DNA of 55,252 nucleotides from an uncultured Lachnospiraceae bacterium. Lineage in GTDB: Bacteria; Bacillota; Clostridia; Lachnospirales; Lachnospiraceae. Shown here in pieces: positions 33,582 through 42,092 of this stretch. A program made the translations under genes and the position numbers. Numbering within the stretch: the stretch's first letter is position 1; each line of letters begins with the position of its first letter. Location: assembly GCA_910578475.1 (NCBI GenBank), contig CAJTRK010000024.1:1-55252 (forward strand). The letters are read 5' to 3'. The notes under the pieces were generated by a model. That model saw nothing but the letters and a program-made list of their open reading frames with translations. It had not been told where the DNA came from and did no database searches.

Positions 33582-34454
33582 ATGAAATCCAAAAGCAATG
33601 GCAAAGATTTCTGCACTTTTGCATTACCCGGCCTGTTCTGCTTTCTCGCAGTTGTCATCGTTCCGTTCCTTTACGGCGTTTATCTGACGCTGACGGACTG
33701 GAACGGCGTATCAAACGTGAAGCACTTCGTGGGACTGAAAAATTTTGCGGGCGTCATAAAAGATACCCAGTTCTGGTCGTCTCTTTTGCTGACCTTCCGC
33801 TACGTTATTTTTGTCGTAATCATCGTAAACGTCATCGCCTTTGCAATTGCCTGGCTCCTGACAAGAGGTATCAAAGGACAGAATTTTTTCCGGGCCGGTT
33901 TCTTTACGCCGAACCTGATTGGCGGTATCGTTTTAGGGTATATCTGGCAGTTCGTTTTTTCCAGAGTATTCGTCAGCATCGGTGATTCCACGGGATGGAG
34001 CGCTTTTGAAGCCTCCTGGCTGTCTGACCCCGGAAAAGCCTTTGCCGCACTCGTTATCGTCTCCGTATGGCAGTTATCCGGCTATATGATTCTCATCTAT
34101 GTAGCGGGCTTCATGGGCCTGAGCGAAGACGTTCTGGAAGCGGCAAGCATTGACGGAGCCTCCGGCTTCATCAAACTGAAAAATATCATTATGCCGCTGA
34201 TGATGTCTTCCGTGACCATCTGCCTGTTCTTAACGCTCTCCCGTGCCTTCATGGTATACGACGTAAACCTGTCCCTGACGGCAGGCGCACCTTACGGCAC
34301 AACGGAAATGGCGGCAATGCACGTTTATGAAAAAGCCTTCACCTCCAGACAGTTTGGCGTCGGGCAGGCGGAAGCGCTCGTACTTTTCATTATCACCGCG
34401 TGCATCAGCGGTTTACAGGTATATCTGACGAAGAAAAAGGAGGTTGAAGCATAA
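33582..34454 (+). CDS. Sugar ABC transporter permease (MalF type)
   Basis: The 290-residue inner-membrane protein has six hydrophobic segments and the EAA loop EDVLEAASIDGASGFIKLKN. The N-terminus FALPGLFCFLAVVIVPFLYG is typical of the carbohydrate uptake-1 family. It has a strong ribosome site (AAGGAGG). Its stop codon overlaps the next start (TAATG), and the two permeases form the channel. No ATPase gene is present; a shared MsmX-type ATPase elsewhere is expected. Confidence 0.93.
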   Translation: MKSKSNGKDFCTFALPGLFCFLAVVIVPFLYGVYLTLTDWNGVSNVKHFVGLKNFAGVIKDTQFWSSLLLTFRYVIFVVIIVNVIAFAIAWLLTRGIKGQNFFRAGFFTPNLIGGIVLGYIWQFVFSRVFVSIGDSTGWSAFEASWLSDPGKAFAALVIVSVWQLSGYMILIYVAGFMGLSEDVLEAASIDGASGFIKLKNIIMPLMMSSVTICLFLTLSRAFMVYDVNLSLTAGAPYGTTEMAAMHVYEKAFTSRQFGVGQAEALVLFIITACISGLQVYLTKKKEVEA

Positions 34455-35314
34455 TGAAACAGACTACCGTCGGCGGCAGCCGCAAGAAAATTATCAACGC
34501 CCTGATGATGACCGGATTAATCGTAATTTTTATCGCCTATATGTTTCCTTTTGTCATGGTCGTTATCAACTCTCTGAAACAGAAACGCGATATCATCAAA
34601 AGCCCCTTTTCATGGCTTTTTACCATCAAGGGATTATCTTTTGACAACTTTGTCAAGGCGTTCACCCAGATGGACTTTTTGAATGCCTTTAAGAACTCCT
34701 TACTTGTCACCATTTCGGCAACGGCTCTCGTAACGCTGCTCGCCGCAATGCTGGCCTACTATATCGTGCGCCATAAAAACTGGATTTCCCATATGACCTT
34801 TGCCCTGATGGTGGCCTCCATGATTATCCCTTTTCAGGCAATCATGATTCCGCTCGTCAGCATCTATGGCGGCACGCTGAACATATTGAACCACAGACTG
34901 ACGCTGATTTTTATGCACACCGGATTTTCCATGGCGATGTCAGTCTTCATGTTCCACGGCTTTTTGAACGGAAATATTCCGATTGCGTTGGAAGAGGCTG
35001 CCTACATCGACGGCTGTACCCACTCCCAGACTTTCTTTAAAATCGTATTTCCGCTGTTAAAACCGATTATTTCCACAATGGTCATACTGAACGCGCTGGC
35101 ATTCTGGAACGACTTCCTGCTGCCCTCCCTCGTTCTGACCGACAAAAAACTGCTGACGCTTCCCCTGTCCACTTACAGCTTCTACGGAACTTACTCCGCG
35201 GACTACGGCACGATTATGGCCGGCCTGCTCTTATGCGTCATCCCGATTCTCGTTCTGTATATGGCATTGCAGAAACAGATTATCAACGGGGTTGTGGCGG
35301 GCGCCGTCAAGTAG
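34454..35314 (+). CDS. Sugar ABC transporter permease (MalG type)
   Basis: The 286-residue protein is the second permease. It has about six membrane segments and the EAA motif ALEEAAYIDGCTHSQTFFKI followed by VFPLLKPI. The C-terminus QKQIINGVVAGAVK is characteristic of this family. The start overlaps the previous gene by one base, implying coupled translation and equal stoichiometry. Confidence 0.93.
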   Translation: MKQTTVGGSRKKIINALMMTGLIVIFIAYMFPFVMVVINSLKQKRDIIKSPFSWLFTIKGLSFDNFVKAFTQMDFLNAFKNSLLVTISATALVTLLAAMLAYYIVRHKNWISHMTFALMVASMIIPFQAIMIPLVSIYGGTLNILNHRLTLIFMHTGFSMAMSVFMFHGFLNGNIPIALEEAAYIDGCTHSQTFFKIVFPLLKPIISTMVILNALAFWNDFLLPSLVLTDKKLLTLPLSTYSFYGTYSADYGTIMAGLLLCVIPILVLYMALQKQIINGVVAGAVK

Positions 35315-35382
35315 CGCGAAGAAAACGATACTAAAGAAAAACATACCGAAAAATTTTCAAAATCAAGAAAGGCAGATTCCAC

Positions 35383-36714
35383 ATGAGAACAGACACGCTG
35401 CATTTAAAAGCTCCGGGTAACTGGATGAACGACCCGAACGGATTTATATACTATCAGGGCAGATATCATCTTTTTTATCAGCATTTCCCCTATGCGCCAG
35501 TATGGGGGACGATGCACTGGGGACACGCGGTCAGCGAAGACCTTGTGCACTGGGAACATCTGGATATCGCTCTGTTCCCGACTAAATATTATGACCGCAA
35601 CGGCGTTTTCTCCGGCAGCGCACTGGAAAAGGGCGGGGAGCTGCTTCTCTATTACTCCGCAGTCCGCTACCTGGAAAGTGAACCGGAAAATATTCATGTG
35701 TCCCTTCCGGAGCAGTTCGAGACAAGTCAGGCGATGCTCGTTTCAAAAGACGGCTTTTTATTCGACAACTGGAACGCCAAGAAACAAATCATCCCGGTTC
35801 TCCGGGATGAAAATATCGGCGACCCGGTCAATACAAGAGACCCGAAGGTCTTTCAGGAAAACGGATGCTGTTATATGATTCTCGGCAGCACCTGCGGCGG
35901 GCAGGCGGGACGTGTCCTTTTCTTCCGCAGCGAGGACGGACAACGGTGGGAATACGCGTCCCAGTACAGCCACGAAGGCTTCGGCCGGGTCGTGGAATGT
36001 CCCGACCTTTTCCCGCTCGGAGATTCTTATGTTTTCATCGGTTCGCCGATGTGTATCGGAAAGCCCGGAGAAGGATATGAGCATCACGCGCTTTGCGCGG
36101 CGGCCTCTTTCGACGCAAACACCTGTTCTATGGAACTTACCGACGGATTTCAATATATCGATTACGGCATGGACCTCTATGCGCCACAGACGACCCTCGA
36201 TAAAGACGGGCGGCGCATTCTTATCGCCTGGATGCGGATGCCGAAGGCCGTCGATGCGCCCGGACAAAAACCCTGGAACGGCATGATGTGCCTTCCCAGG
36301 GTGATTGAAAGGGAACCCGGCCATATTTTTTTCCGGGTGCATCCCGAAGTGGAACGATATTTTTCCAAAGAAATGACAAGGGAAGAATATCCCCCTGCTG
36401 CCGCTTCCGGCATCCCGCTCCGGCTGCGGACGTCGCTTTCCGAAGGAGAAAGTCTGGACATCGGCGGTTACCGGATATGGGTCGAACAGGGCTGTCTGAA
36501 AACCGACCGGAGCCTTGTTTTTCAGAATATCAGCGGCCCCGCCCTGACGGCTTCCACGCCGGAAAAATTAAGCCGCCACGCGCTGGATATTTTCGTGGAG
36601 CCGAACCTGATAGAGATTTTTGTAAACGAAGGCGAATACGTTATCAGCCATATTGTCTACGGTCTCGGCCATACGCTCACCGGACCCGTCGCCCATATTT
36701 ACACGGGCGGGTGA
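35383..36714 (+). CDS. GH32 beta-fructofuranosidase (intracellular sucrase/fructanase)
   Basis: A five-bladed propeller glycosidase with all three catalytic signatures: nucleophile Asp17 in NWMNDPNGF, transition-state Asp153 in NTRDPKVF and acid/base Glu205 in VVECPDLF. FSGSA and WGHAVSEDLVHWEH are also conserved. The C-terminal beta-sandwich ends DIFVEPNLIEIFVNEGEYV. At 443 residues and without a signal peptide, it would hydrolyse imported sucrose, sucrose-6-phosphate or kestose-like oligosaccharides. It is the last gene of the transporter operon. Confidence 0.92.
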   Translation: MRTDTLHLKAPGNWMNDPNGFIYYQGRYHLFYQHFPYAPVWGTMHWGHAVSEDLVHWEHLDIALFPTKYYDRNGVFSGSALEKGGELLLYYSAVRYLESEPENIHVSLPEQFETSQAMLVSKDGFLFDNWNAKKQIIPVLRDENIGDPVNTRDPKVFQENGCCYMILGSTCGGQAGRVLFFRSEDGQRWEYASQYSHEGFGRVVECPDLFPLGDSYVFIGSPMCIGKPGEGYEHHALCAAASFDANTCSMELTDGFQYIDYGMDLYAPQTTLDKDGRRILIAWMRMPKAVDAPGQKPWNGMMCLPRVIEREPGHIFFRVHPEVERYFSKEMTREEYPPAAASGIPLRLRTSLSEGESLDIGGYRIWVEQGCLKTDRSLVFQNISGPALTASTPEKLSRHALDIFVEPNLIEIFVNEGEYVISHIVYGLGHTLTGPVAHIYTGG

Positions 36715-36738
36715 TTCCGGCCATCGTCTTCGTGCACG

Positions 36739-37635
36739 TCAGTCCACAGCCCGCAGCTGCCGTTTGGTCATGCCGACGCTCTGTATCATGGCAAACTCCT
36801 TCTGTCTGGACACGATTGCCGTCACCATGGAATTGATGAAATTCAGAACCCCGACGATTGCAATGATAATGCTGATTGCAAATCCCGTAATCGTATTCGC
36901 CCTCGTCTGTTCTTTGTAGTGTTCCGTCAATGTGGCTTTGGAAACATAAGTCATGCTTTTATCATGTTCTTTCCGGTAATCGAGCAGCATCTGCTCTGCC
37001 TGTGGCACGCCTTCATCGTTTATATGAAAGAAAAACTTACGCGGCGTGTTGTCCGGATATAATTCCTGAAAACGTTCTGCCGGCAGATAAAAAGACAGAA
37101 AAACTGTCTCGTCGCCGTTTACGCCTTCCGTGATATCGTATATATCCATGACAATTCCCATGACTTCATAGGTTTTCCCCTGAATCTCCACGCAGTCGCC
37201 AACGGAATAGGTCGGCTGCGTCTCTTTTCCCGGCTCTTCCGCGCCGCTCGCTGCCTGTACAAGGACATAATTGCCTGTCTGAAACGCTTCCCGGTCAAAA
37301 TCGCCTTCCAATATACGATACTCTTTTGAAAAAGTATCAAGAATCAGTCCGTCAACGCCATACAGAATTGCCGTGCACTCTTTCTTATCCATCATCAGAT
37401 AATTAACCGAAATCAAAGCCGGATAGAATACAAGGAACACCGATATTTTTTCAATAAAAACGCCTTTGTGAAATACGAGAAGATATAAGAAAAAAGCCAG
37501 AAACGTCAGCGCCAGGCATTCCAAATCATTGGAATAAATAATGGCATTCGCAATAAAATGGAATACACGATAAGCTGCTATCCTGACAGGCCGCCGCTTT
37601 CGCAAAGGAAGAATCGTCCTGATAATCCAGAGCAA
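36739..37635 (-). pseudogene. Chimera: sensor kinase N-terminus fused to an FtsX-like ABC permease fragment
   Basis: Residues about 1-83 match the membrane-embedded N-terminus of an agr/LytTR-associated sensor kinase (PLRKRRPVRIAAYRVFHFIA, SVFLVFYPALISVNYLMMD). From residue about 84 the protein becomes an FtsX/MacB-type ABC permease: an extracytoplasmic domain with KEYRILEGDFDREAFQTGNY and YSVGDCVEIQGKTYEVMGIV, then a membrane helix and SRQKEFAMIQSVGMTKRQLR. It stops three codons later, where the family continues for another two to three helices. A deletion therefore joined the two genes in frame, and the 3' end is also lost. The frame is open, but neither activity can be complete. The only available start is TTG at 37635. 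Confidence 0.75.
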
Positions 37636-38224
37636 GCCTTTCCATCACTTCTTTCCGTTTCGGCTGGCTGATTGGCAGCGCTTCCCCCGTAACCCGTTCC
37701 ATTTCCTTCATGCTCTTGTAACAGATGATATTTTCCTCTTCCACATGGAAAAGCAGATTACGGCCAAAAGTCTCCACATAGCGGAGACTTTTGAAAAAGA
37801 CCTTGTATTTACCAGTATCATTTGTGATAACAATATAAGGACTGTCGTCCTTTCTGTGTTTTTTCAGCCATCGGTCCATTTCCGCCTTCAGGCGGACATA
37901 TTTCATCGGTTTGATGATATAGTTATCCGCCTGATACCGGTATCCTTCCAGCCCGTACTGTGTCAGCGTCGTCAAAAAGATAAGCCCTGCCTTTTCGTCC
38001 ATCTGCCGGATGCGGGCGGCCGTTTTCAGACCGTCCACCAGTTTCATCTGAATATCGAGGAAAATCAGGTCAATCGTCGTATCATATTTTTCTGTCAGTT
38101 CCAGGCCGTCATAATAGGCGCTTATTTTAATTTCCTCGCCGGTTTCCTTCGAATACCGCTCCAACAATTCCGTAAGATGCGCAATAAATTCCTTTTCATC
38201 ATCGCAGATTGCTATGTGTATCAT
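37526..38224 (-). CDS. LytTR family response regulator, DNA-binding domain partly deleted
   Basis: The receiver is intact: MIHIAICDDEKEF, phospho-acceptor Asp57 in LIFLDIQM, TTLTQ and the Lys in YIIKPMKY. The LytTR domain begins normally (YVETFGRNLLFHVEEENI, YKSMKEMER) but jumps to VTGEALPISQPKRKEVMERL. The segment usually carrying the HRSYIVN motif and about 25 residues around it is missing in frame. The C-terminus then runs 110 nt into the chimeric kinase gene in another frame. The protein can probably be phosphorylated but not bind DNA normally. The ATG follows GGAGCCTGGAAG. Confidence 0.75.
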   Translation of the reverse strand: MIHIAICDDEKEFIAHLTELLERYSKETGEEIKISAYYDGLELTEKYDTTIDLIFLDIQMKLVDGLKTAARIRQMDEKAGLIFLTTLTQYGLEGYRYQADNYIIKPMKYVRLKAEMDRWLKKHRKDDSPYIVITNDTGKYKVFFKSLRYVETFGRNLLFHVEEENIICYKSMKEMERVTGEALPISQPKRKEVMERLALDYQDDSSFAKAAACQDSSLSCIPFYCECHYLFQ

Positions 38225-38289
38225 CTTCCAGGCTCCATTCCTTTTTTATCATTTGCCTTCCAGACTCCATTCCTTTTCTTTATCATTTG
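38225..38289. repeat. Tandem duplication of a ribosome-site segment
   Basis: Two copies of a 31-33 bp sequence (38225-38255 and 38257-38289) differ at a few positions. Each carries a GGAATGGAG(C/T)CTGGAAG ribosome-site-like stretch on the minus strand. The second copy overlaps the stop codon of the upstream XRE gene. Confidence 0.7.
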
Positions 38290-39110
38290 AAGGATTTATG
38301 CCGGGCATAATCGCATGCAAAAAATGTAAACGCCGCAATCAGCAACAAAAACACCGTCAGAACATCCCATCCGTCGAGCATCGGTTCCGAAATCAAAAAC
38401 GATAACGCTCCGTTCATGACAAACAGAAACGGGACTGCCGCCAGAAAAACAATTCCCGCCGCCGTAAGCTTTCTTCCGGAAAATTTTCTGAAAATACCGA
38501 CGGACAGCCAGAGATAGACAACGGAAATCGCCGCCGCTGCTGCCCCGATTGCAAGAACCGCACGCACATGCAGCAGACTGCTCAGAATATATAAATATGG
38601 AAAAATAAAAATACTCACCGAAATACAGCCGCCCAAAATTCCTTTTTTCCCAAACATCATGACCGGAAACAAAATGACCCACGCAAACAGGATGGAGCTG
38701 ACCGGAATAAGCGACCATGTCAGGCGTCCCGTTATTGCCAAATCGCATATGACGCACACAAATGCGCCTATCAACAATGTACAGGAAAAAATAATCGAAA
38801 TGACCACATTTCTGTTGATATTATTTTCATCCCTTCTTTTCAGTATCAGCAGATTTTCATCCGCTTTTTTCTCATACGTCCCGTCATTCTTTCCCATTTC
38901 CATTTCCTCCCCGCTTAAAAGTTCATTGACCGTAATCCCCAAAATCCCGCAAAGTTCCAGCATAATGGAGGAGTCCGGCATACATTTTCCCGTTTCCCAT
39001 TTGGAAACCGCTCTGTCCGTGATGTTCAGCTTTTCCGCCAGCTGTGCCTGCGTCAGATTCTGCTCCTTGCGGCATCTGGCAATAAATTTTCCTGTTTCTG
39101 TCTGATTCAT
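38283..39110 (-). CDS. XRE family regulator with C-terminal membrane domain
   Basis: The N-terminal helix-turn-helix (FIARCRKEQNLTQAQLAEKL, ITDRAVSKWETGKCMPD) covers residues 8-65. After a charged linker, six hydrophobic segments follow (residues about 100-268). Membrane-anchored XRE regulators of this layout are frequent in clostridia, often next to transporters. It is the gene upstream of the damaged LytTR regulator. The membrane signal it senses is unknown. Confidence 0.85.
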   Translation of the reverse strand: MNQTETGKFIARCRKEQNLTQAQLAEKLNITDRAVSKWETGKCMPDSSIMLELCGILGITVNELLSGEEMEMGKNDGTYEKKADENLLILKRRDENNINRNVVISIIFSCTLLIGAFVCVICDLAITGRLTWSLIPVSSILFAWVILFPVMMFGKKGILGGCISVSIFIFPYLYILSSLLHVRAVLAIGAAAAAISVVYLWLSVGIFRKFSGRKLTAAGIVFLAAVPFLFVMNGALSFLISEPMLDGWDVLTVFLLLIAAFTFFACDYARHKSFK

Positions 39111-39349
39111 CGTTCCGCTCTCCTGTTCTCTTCTTTGTTATGACTGATTCATCGTTCGAAGTTACCTGTTTCATGAATCTTTCAAGGAAATTTTACATCG
39201 GGACACCGGAAAAATATACAAACCGTTGGTTGAGTCCGGGTAGATTGGGAGGTTGAAATACAAATATTTGACCGGATAGAGAAATTATAGCATATAGAAC
39301 CGGAAAAATGAAGACACATGCCCGCAACCCCAAATTGGCAAAATGCCGC

Positions 39350-39377
39350 TTGTAAGATATGCAAATGACATTATAAT
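39350..39377 (+). promoter_or_regulatory. Promoter of the second XRE gene
   Basis: TTGTAA (39350-39355), a 16-bp spacer and a perfect TATAAT (39372-39377) lie 39 nt upstream of the ATG. The rest of the 305-nt divergent region between the two XRE genes shows no further gene. Confidence 0.65.
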
Positions 39378-39415
39378 TGGATATCATTGACGCATCACAA
39401 AACAGGAGGTGTCAA

Positions 39416-40201
39416 ATGAATTTAGGAGAAAAAATTTTTAAACTGAGAAAAGAAAAAGGACTTTCACAGGAAGCGCTTGCAGAACAACTGGGTACGACGC
39501 GGCAGGCTGTCAGCAAATGGGAAAACAATCAGGGATTCCCGGAAACAGAAAAACTGCTGCAATTATCAAATCTGTTTGAAGTATCCGTTGATTTTTTGCT
39601 GAAAGACGAAAAACAGGAAACCGGAAGCGAAGAAAAAGGCTACTATGTGAGCAGAGAACTGGCGAGAGAATATCTTGCAAATGCCAGAAAGATAAACAAA
39701 TATATGGGGCTGTTTTTTCTGTTCCTGGCATTTACCGGCATTCCTTATACCCTCTTTCCCAATCATACGATATGGCAGATATTAGGAATCGCCGTCTGTA
39801 TCATCCTGGGAATCCTGGCATGGACATTTGCCATGTTCACGGAACAGGAAAAATATAAGATTTTACGGCAGGAACCGCTGTTATTTGATTATGACGTTCT
39901 GAAAGAACTGTCTGCCGAGTACAGGGAAATTGAGAAAAAATGCAAAATTATAGCCATTCCGAGCATGATGCTGTTCCTCTGCGGCATACTGACGATTTCC
40001 TTTACCGCAAGCGGGAAACTTCCGTGGTCGGCGTATCATTCCCTTGTTTTTCTTGGATTTTCACTCGGTTTGTTCGGCTTCGTTTACGCGCTTGGAATCA
40101 TGGAGTCCTATGAATTACTTGTAAAAAATGAGCAGTATGCTTCCCGTTTGCTGTTCAGGATTCAAAAACGAATCCGGAAAAAACTGGACAAAACAGTATA
40201 G
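39416..40201 (+). CDS. XRE family regulator with C-terminal membrane domain
   Basis: A Cro/CI-type HTH (IFKLRKEKGLSQEALAEQLG, TTRQAVSKWENNQGFPETEK) covers residues about 5-60. A linker with a conserved-looking YYVSRELAREYLANARKINK precedes four hydrophobic segments. The 261-residue protein belongs to the common clostridial HTH-membrane class but is not closely similar to its divergent neighbour. The ATG follows AGGAGG. It ends before a bidirectional terminator at 40312. Confidence 0.87.
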   Translation: MNLGEKIFKLRKEKGLSQEALAEQLGTTRQAVSKWENNQGFPETEKLLQLSNLFEVSVDFLLKDEKQETGSEEKGYYVSRELAREYLANARKINKYMGLFFLFLAFTGIPYTLFPNHTIWQILGIAVCIILGILAWTFAMFTEQEKYKILRQEPLLFDYDVLKELSAEYREIEKKCKIIAIPSMMLFLCGILTISFTASGKLPWSAYHSLVFLGFSLGLFGFVYALGIMESYELLVKNEQYASRLLFRIQKRIRKKLDKTV

Positions 40202-40311
40202 AATGGTTTCAGCGGAACGCTCCGTAGTGTTTGACAGACGCAGGGGAATCTGCAAAAATATATTTACATAAAGGTACTGCCGATAGACGGCTAGTCCGTT
40301 TTATAATTTGC

Positions 40312-40354
40312 AAAAATAGCCGCAAAGTTTTCCAGACTAAGGGCGGCTATTTTT
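40312..40354. terminator. Bidirectional terminator
   Basis: A 12-bp perfect stem (AAAAATAGCCGC 40312-40323 and GCGGCTATTTTT 40343-40354) with a 19-nt loop has T-rich 3' ends in both directions. It lies between the XRE gene and the convergent DUF2200 operon, and contains the stop codon of the small ORF at 40347-40433. Confidence 0.88.
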
Positions 40355-40433
40355 GTGTCTTGTTATTATCCTTGCTTCCGATGGCGTATCCGAGACCGAA
40401 GCAGGTCAGGCATAAGCTGATGACCGCATTCAT
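40347..40433 (-). CDS. 28-residue small membrane-type ORF
   Basis: An ATG at 40433 overlaps the stop of the DUF2200 gene (ATGA). It opens a frame beginning MNAVISLCLTCFGLGYAIGS and ending KDNNKTQK. It is a single hydrophobic helix with a charged tail, and its stop lies inside the terminator stem. AAAAGGAG lies 11 nt upstream. Coupled translation and exact fit between the stop and the terminator support a real gene. The function is unknown. Confidence 0.55.
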   Translation of the reverse strand: MNAVISLCLTCFGLGYAIGSKDNNKTQK

Positions 40434-41191
40434 GTTTCACCATACTCCTTTTCACACCACTTCGCAATTTCCGCAATCAATGCGAGCGGCAGCGGTTTAT
40501 CATAAGGAAACTGAATCGCCCCTTTGCTCGTTTTATATTCCGATAATCTGTCCGCAAATGCTTCTACGGCTTCCGGACCGGGATACAGACCGATATGCTT
40601 TTTAAAGGATGCAAACTGTATCAGATTATGCTTTTTCCAGTAAGTCGGCATACTCCATGATATTTTTTCCGCCGCATCCGGCAAGGCGGACTTAACGGTA
40701 TCGTTTACCTGCCGCAGATACGGTCTGACGGCTTCCGCCTGTCCTTCGATATACGCTTCAATCGTTTTGGGAGCTTCTCCGCAATAATGCTCCTGATTTG
40801 TATGCGCAAAGGCGCGGCCGCACTTCGGACACTTCCATAAAGTTCCCCGCAAAATCTTCTCCATCGGCTTTCCTTTGGCCAACTCATCGACCAGCTTGTC
40901 CAGATACCGGATTTCCTGCATGAGCGGCTCTTCGATGTCTTCCACGCGCACCCCGCAGACGACGCCTTTTATCAGTTTTCTGTCCGGGTTCAATGCAGGC
41001 GCATTTCGAAAAAAGTCTCCATATGTGGTAGAGTTTTTTGCCGCATTCTCTATTTCTTCGATTGTATAACCGGTCAGCCAGCAAATAACCCGCTGAACCT
41101 CTTCCCGCGTCCTTCCCTTCTTTTCCGCCTTCGCTGTCAGTAACGGATAAATTTTCTCAAATTTCATCGCATACACTTTTTCGTAATCCAT
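40430..41191 (-). CDS. DUF2200 - zinc ribbon - DUF1801 fusion protein
   Basis: Residues 1-115 match the DUF2200 family (YAMKFEKIYPLLTAKAEKKG, VICWLTGYTIEEIENA, TYGDFFRNAPALNPDR, LMQEIRYLDKLVDELAKGK). Residues about 120-140 form a small Cys-rich element (WKCPKCGRAFAHTNQEHYCG). The rest is a DUF1801/YdhG-like domain (KISWSMPTYWKKHNLIQFAS, IGLYPGPEAVEAF) of the iron-chaperone-like superfamily. The chosen ATG at 41191 follows AGAGAGGA, 4 nt after tatD. Neither domain has a firmly established function. Confidence 0.82.
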   Translation of the reverse strand: MDYEKVYAMKFEKIYPLLTAKAEKKGRTREEVQRVICWLTGYTIEEIENAAKNSTTYGDFFRNAPALNPDRKLIKGVVCGVRVEDIEEPLMQEIRYLDKLVDELAKGKPMEKILRGTLWKCPKCGRAFAHTNQEHYCGEAPKTIEAYIEGQAEAVRPYLRQVNDTVKSALPDAAEKISWSMPTYWKKHNLIQFASFKKHIGLYPGPEAVEAFADRLSEYKTSKGAIQFPYDKPLPLALIAEIAKWCEKEYGET

Positions 41192-41195
41192 ATGC

Positions 41196-41984
41196 TTATT
41201 CCTCTCTTCTGATTCCAAAGATTCTCTCCGTATTCTTCCTCGCATGCTCCACCAGTTCATCTTCCGCCACTTTCATATGCTTTGCGAGTTCCCGCACGAC
41301 ATATACGATATTCTGCGGAACGTTGACTCTGTCAAGGCCGCTCACATTCTTCGGCGCAAGATAAGGAGCGTCCGTTTCCACAAGGATTCTGTCAAGAGGA
41401 ATCAGGCGAACCGCCTCCCGCAGTTCTTTGGAGCGTTTCTCATCGCAAATCCAGCCGGTAATGCCGATGGAGAATCCCATCGCGAGATATTGCTCCAGCG
41501 TAGCTTTATCTCCGGTAAAGCAATGCACGACCGATTTCGCACAGATATCCGGGTGTTTCTTAAACCGTCTGATAAAATCGCCGGATGCGCTGCGTTCATG
41601 CAGAAAAAGCGGTTTGTTCAGTTTTTCTGCGATGACAATATGCTTTTCCAGACATCTTATCTGGTTTTCCTTTGTAGAAAACATCCTGTCATAGTCCAGT
41701 CCGCACTCTCCTACCGCGACGATTTTCGGATTTTCGGACAGAAGCCGCTCAATCTGCTGAAAATCCTCCTGTTTTGCCCGGTCCGCGTTATGCGGATGGA
41801 TTCCGGCCGTACCGAAAGCATCGTGATTCCCGACAAAAGAATCAATCTGCTGATTTTCTTTCGGGTCCGTTCCCGTCAGGATACAGCATACTCCGTTCTC
41901 GCCCGCTTCCCGGATAATTTTCTCCGGGTCCCGAAACTGTTTGCAAAATAAGTTCAAACCTATGTCATAATATTTTATCTGCAT
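41196..41984 (-). CDS. TatD family metal-dependent hydrolase/DNase
   Basis: A TIM-barrel deoxyribonuclease-type protein of 262 residues. It has the family pattern DIGLNL near the N-terminus (in place of the usual DTHCH-like site), AGIHPHNA, VAVGECGLDYDR, FLHERSASGDF, VVHCFTGDKATLEQYL and LVETDAPYLAP. The N-terminal metal motif is atypical, so activity may differ from standard TatD. The ATG at 41984 follows GAGAGGAAA within copy 3 of the hairpin plus ribosome-site module. Confidence 0.88.
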   Translation of the reverse strand: MQIKYYDIGLNLFCKQFRDPEKIIREAGENGVCCILTGTDPKENQQIDSFVGNHDAFGTAGIHPHNADRAKQEDFQQIERLLSENPKIVAVGECGLDYDRMFSTKENQIRCLEKHIVIAEKLNKPLFLHERSASGDFIRRFKKHPDICAKSVVHCFTGDKATLEQYLAMGFSIGITGWICDEKRSKELREAVRLIPLDRILVETDAPYLAPKNVSGLDRVNVPQNIVYVVRELAKHMKVAEDELVEHARKNTERIFGIRREE

Positions 41985-42020
41985 GTTTCCTCTCATTCCG
42001 CCGTGCAAACGGCATTGTAA
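41982..42020 (-). repeat. Hairpin plus ribosome-site module, copy 3
   Basis: On the minus strand AATGCCG-TTTGCA-CGGCGG precedes AATGAGAGGAAAC and the tatD start codon. Relative to copy 2 (27822-27862), a C:G stem pair is replaced by T:A, which keeps the hairpin. Confidence 0.75.
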
Positions 42021-42092
42021 TTACCTTAAAACAGCTTTCAGCCAGAACTGCCATTTCCAGTATATCATGCCCCAAATCCCAAGTCTACGGAA

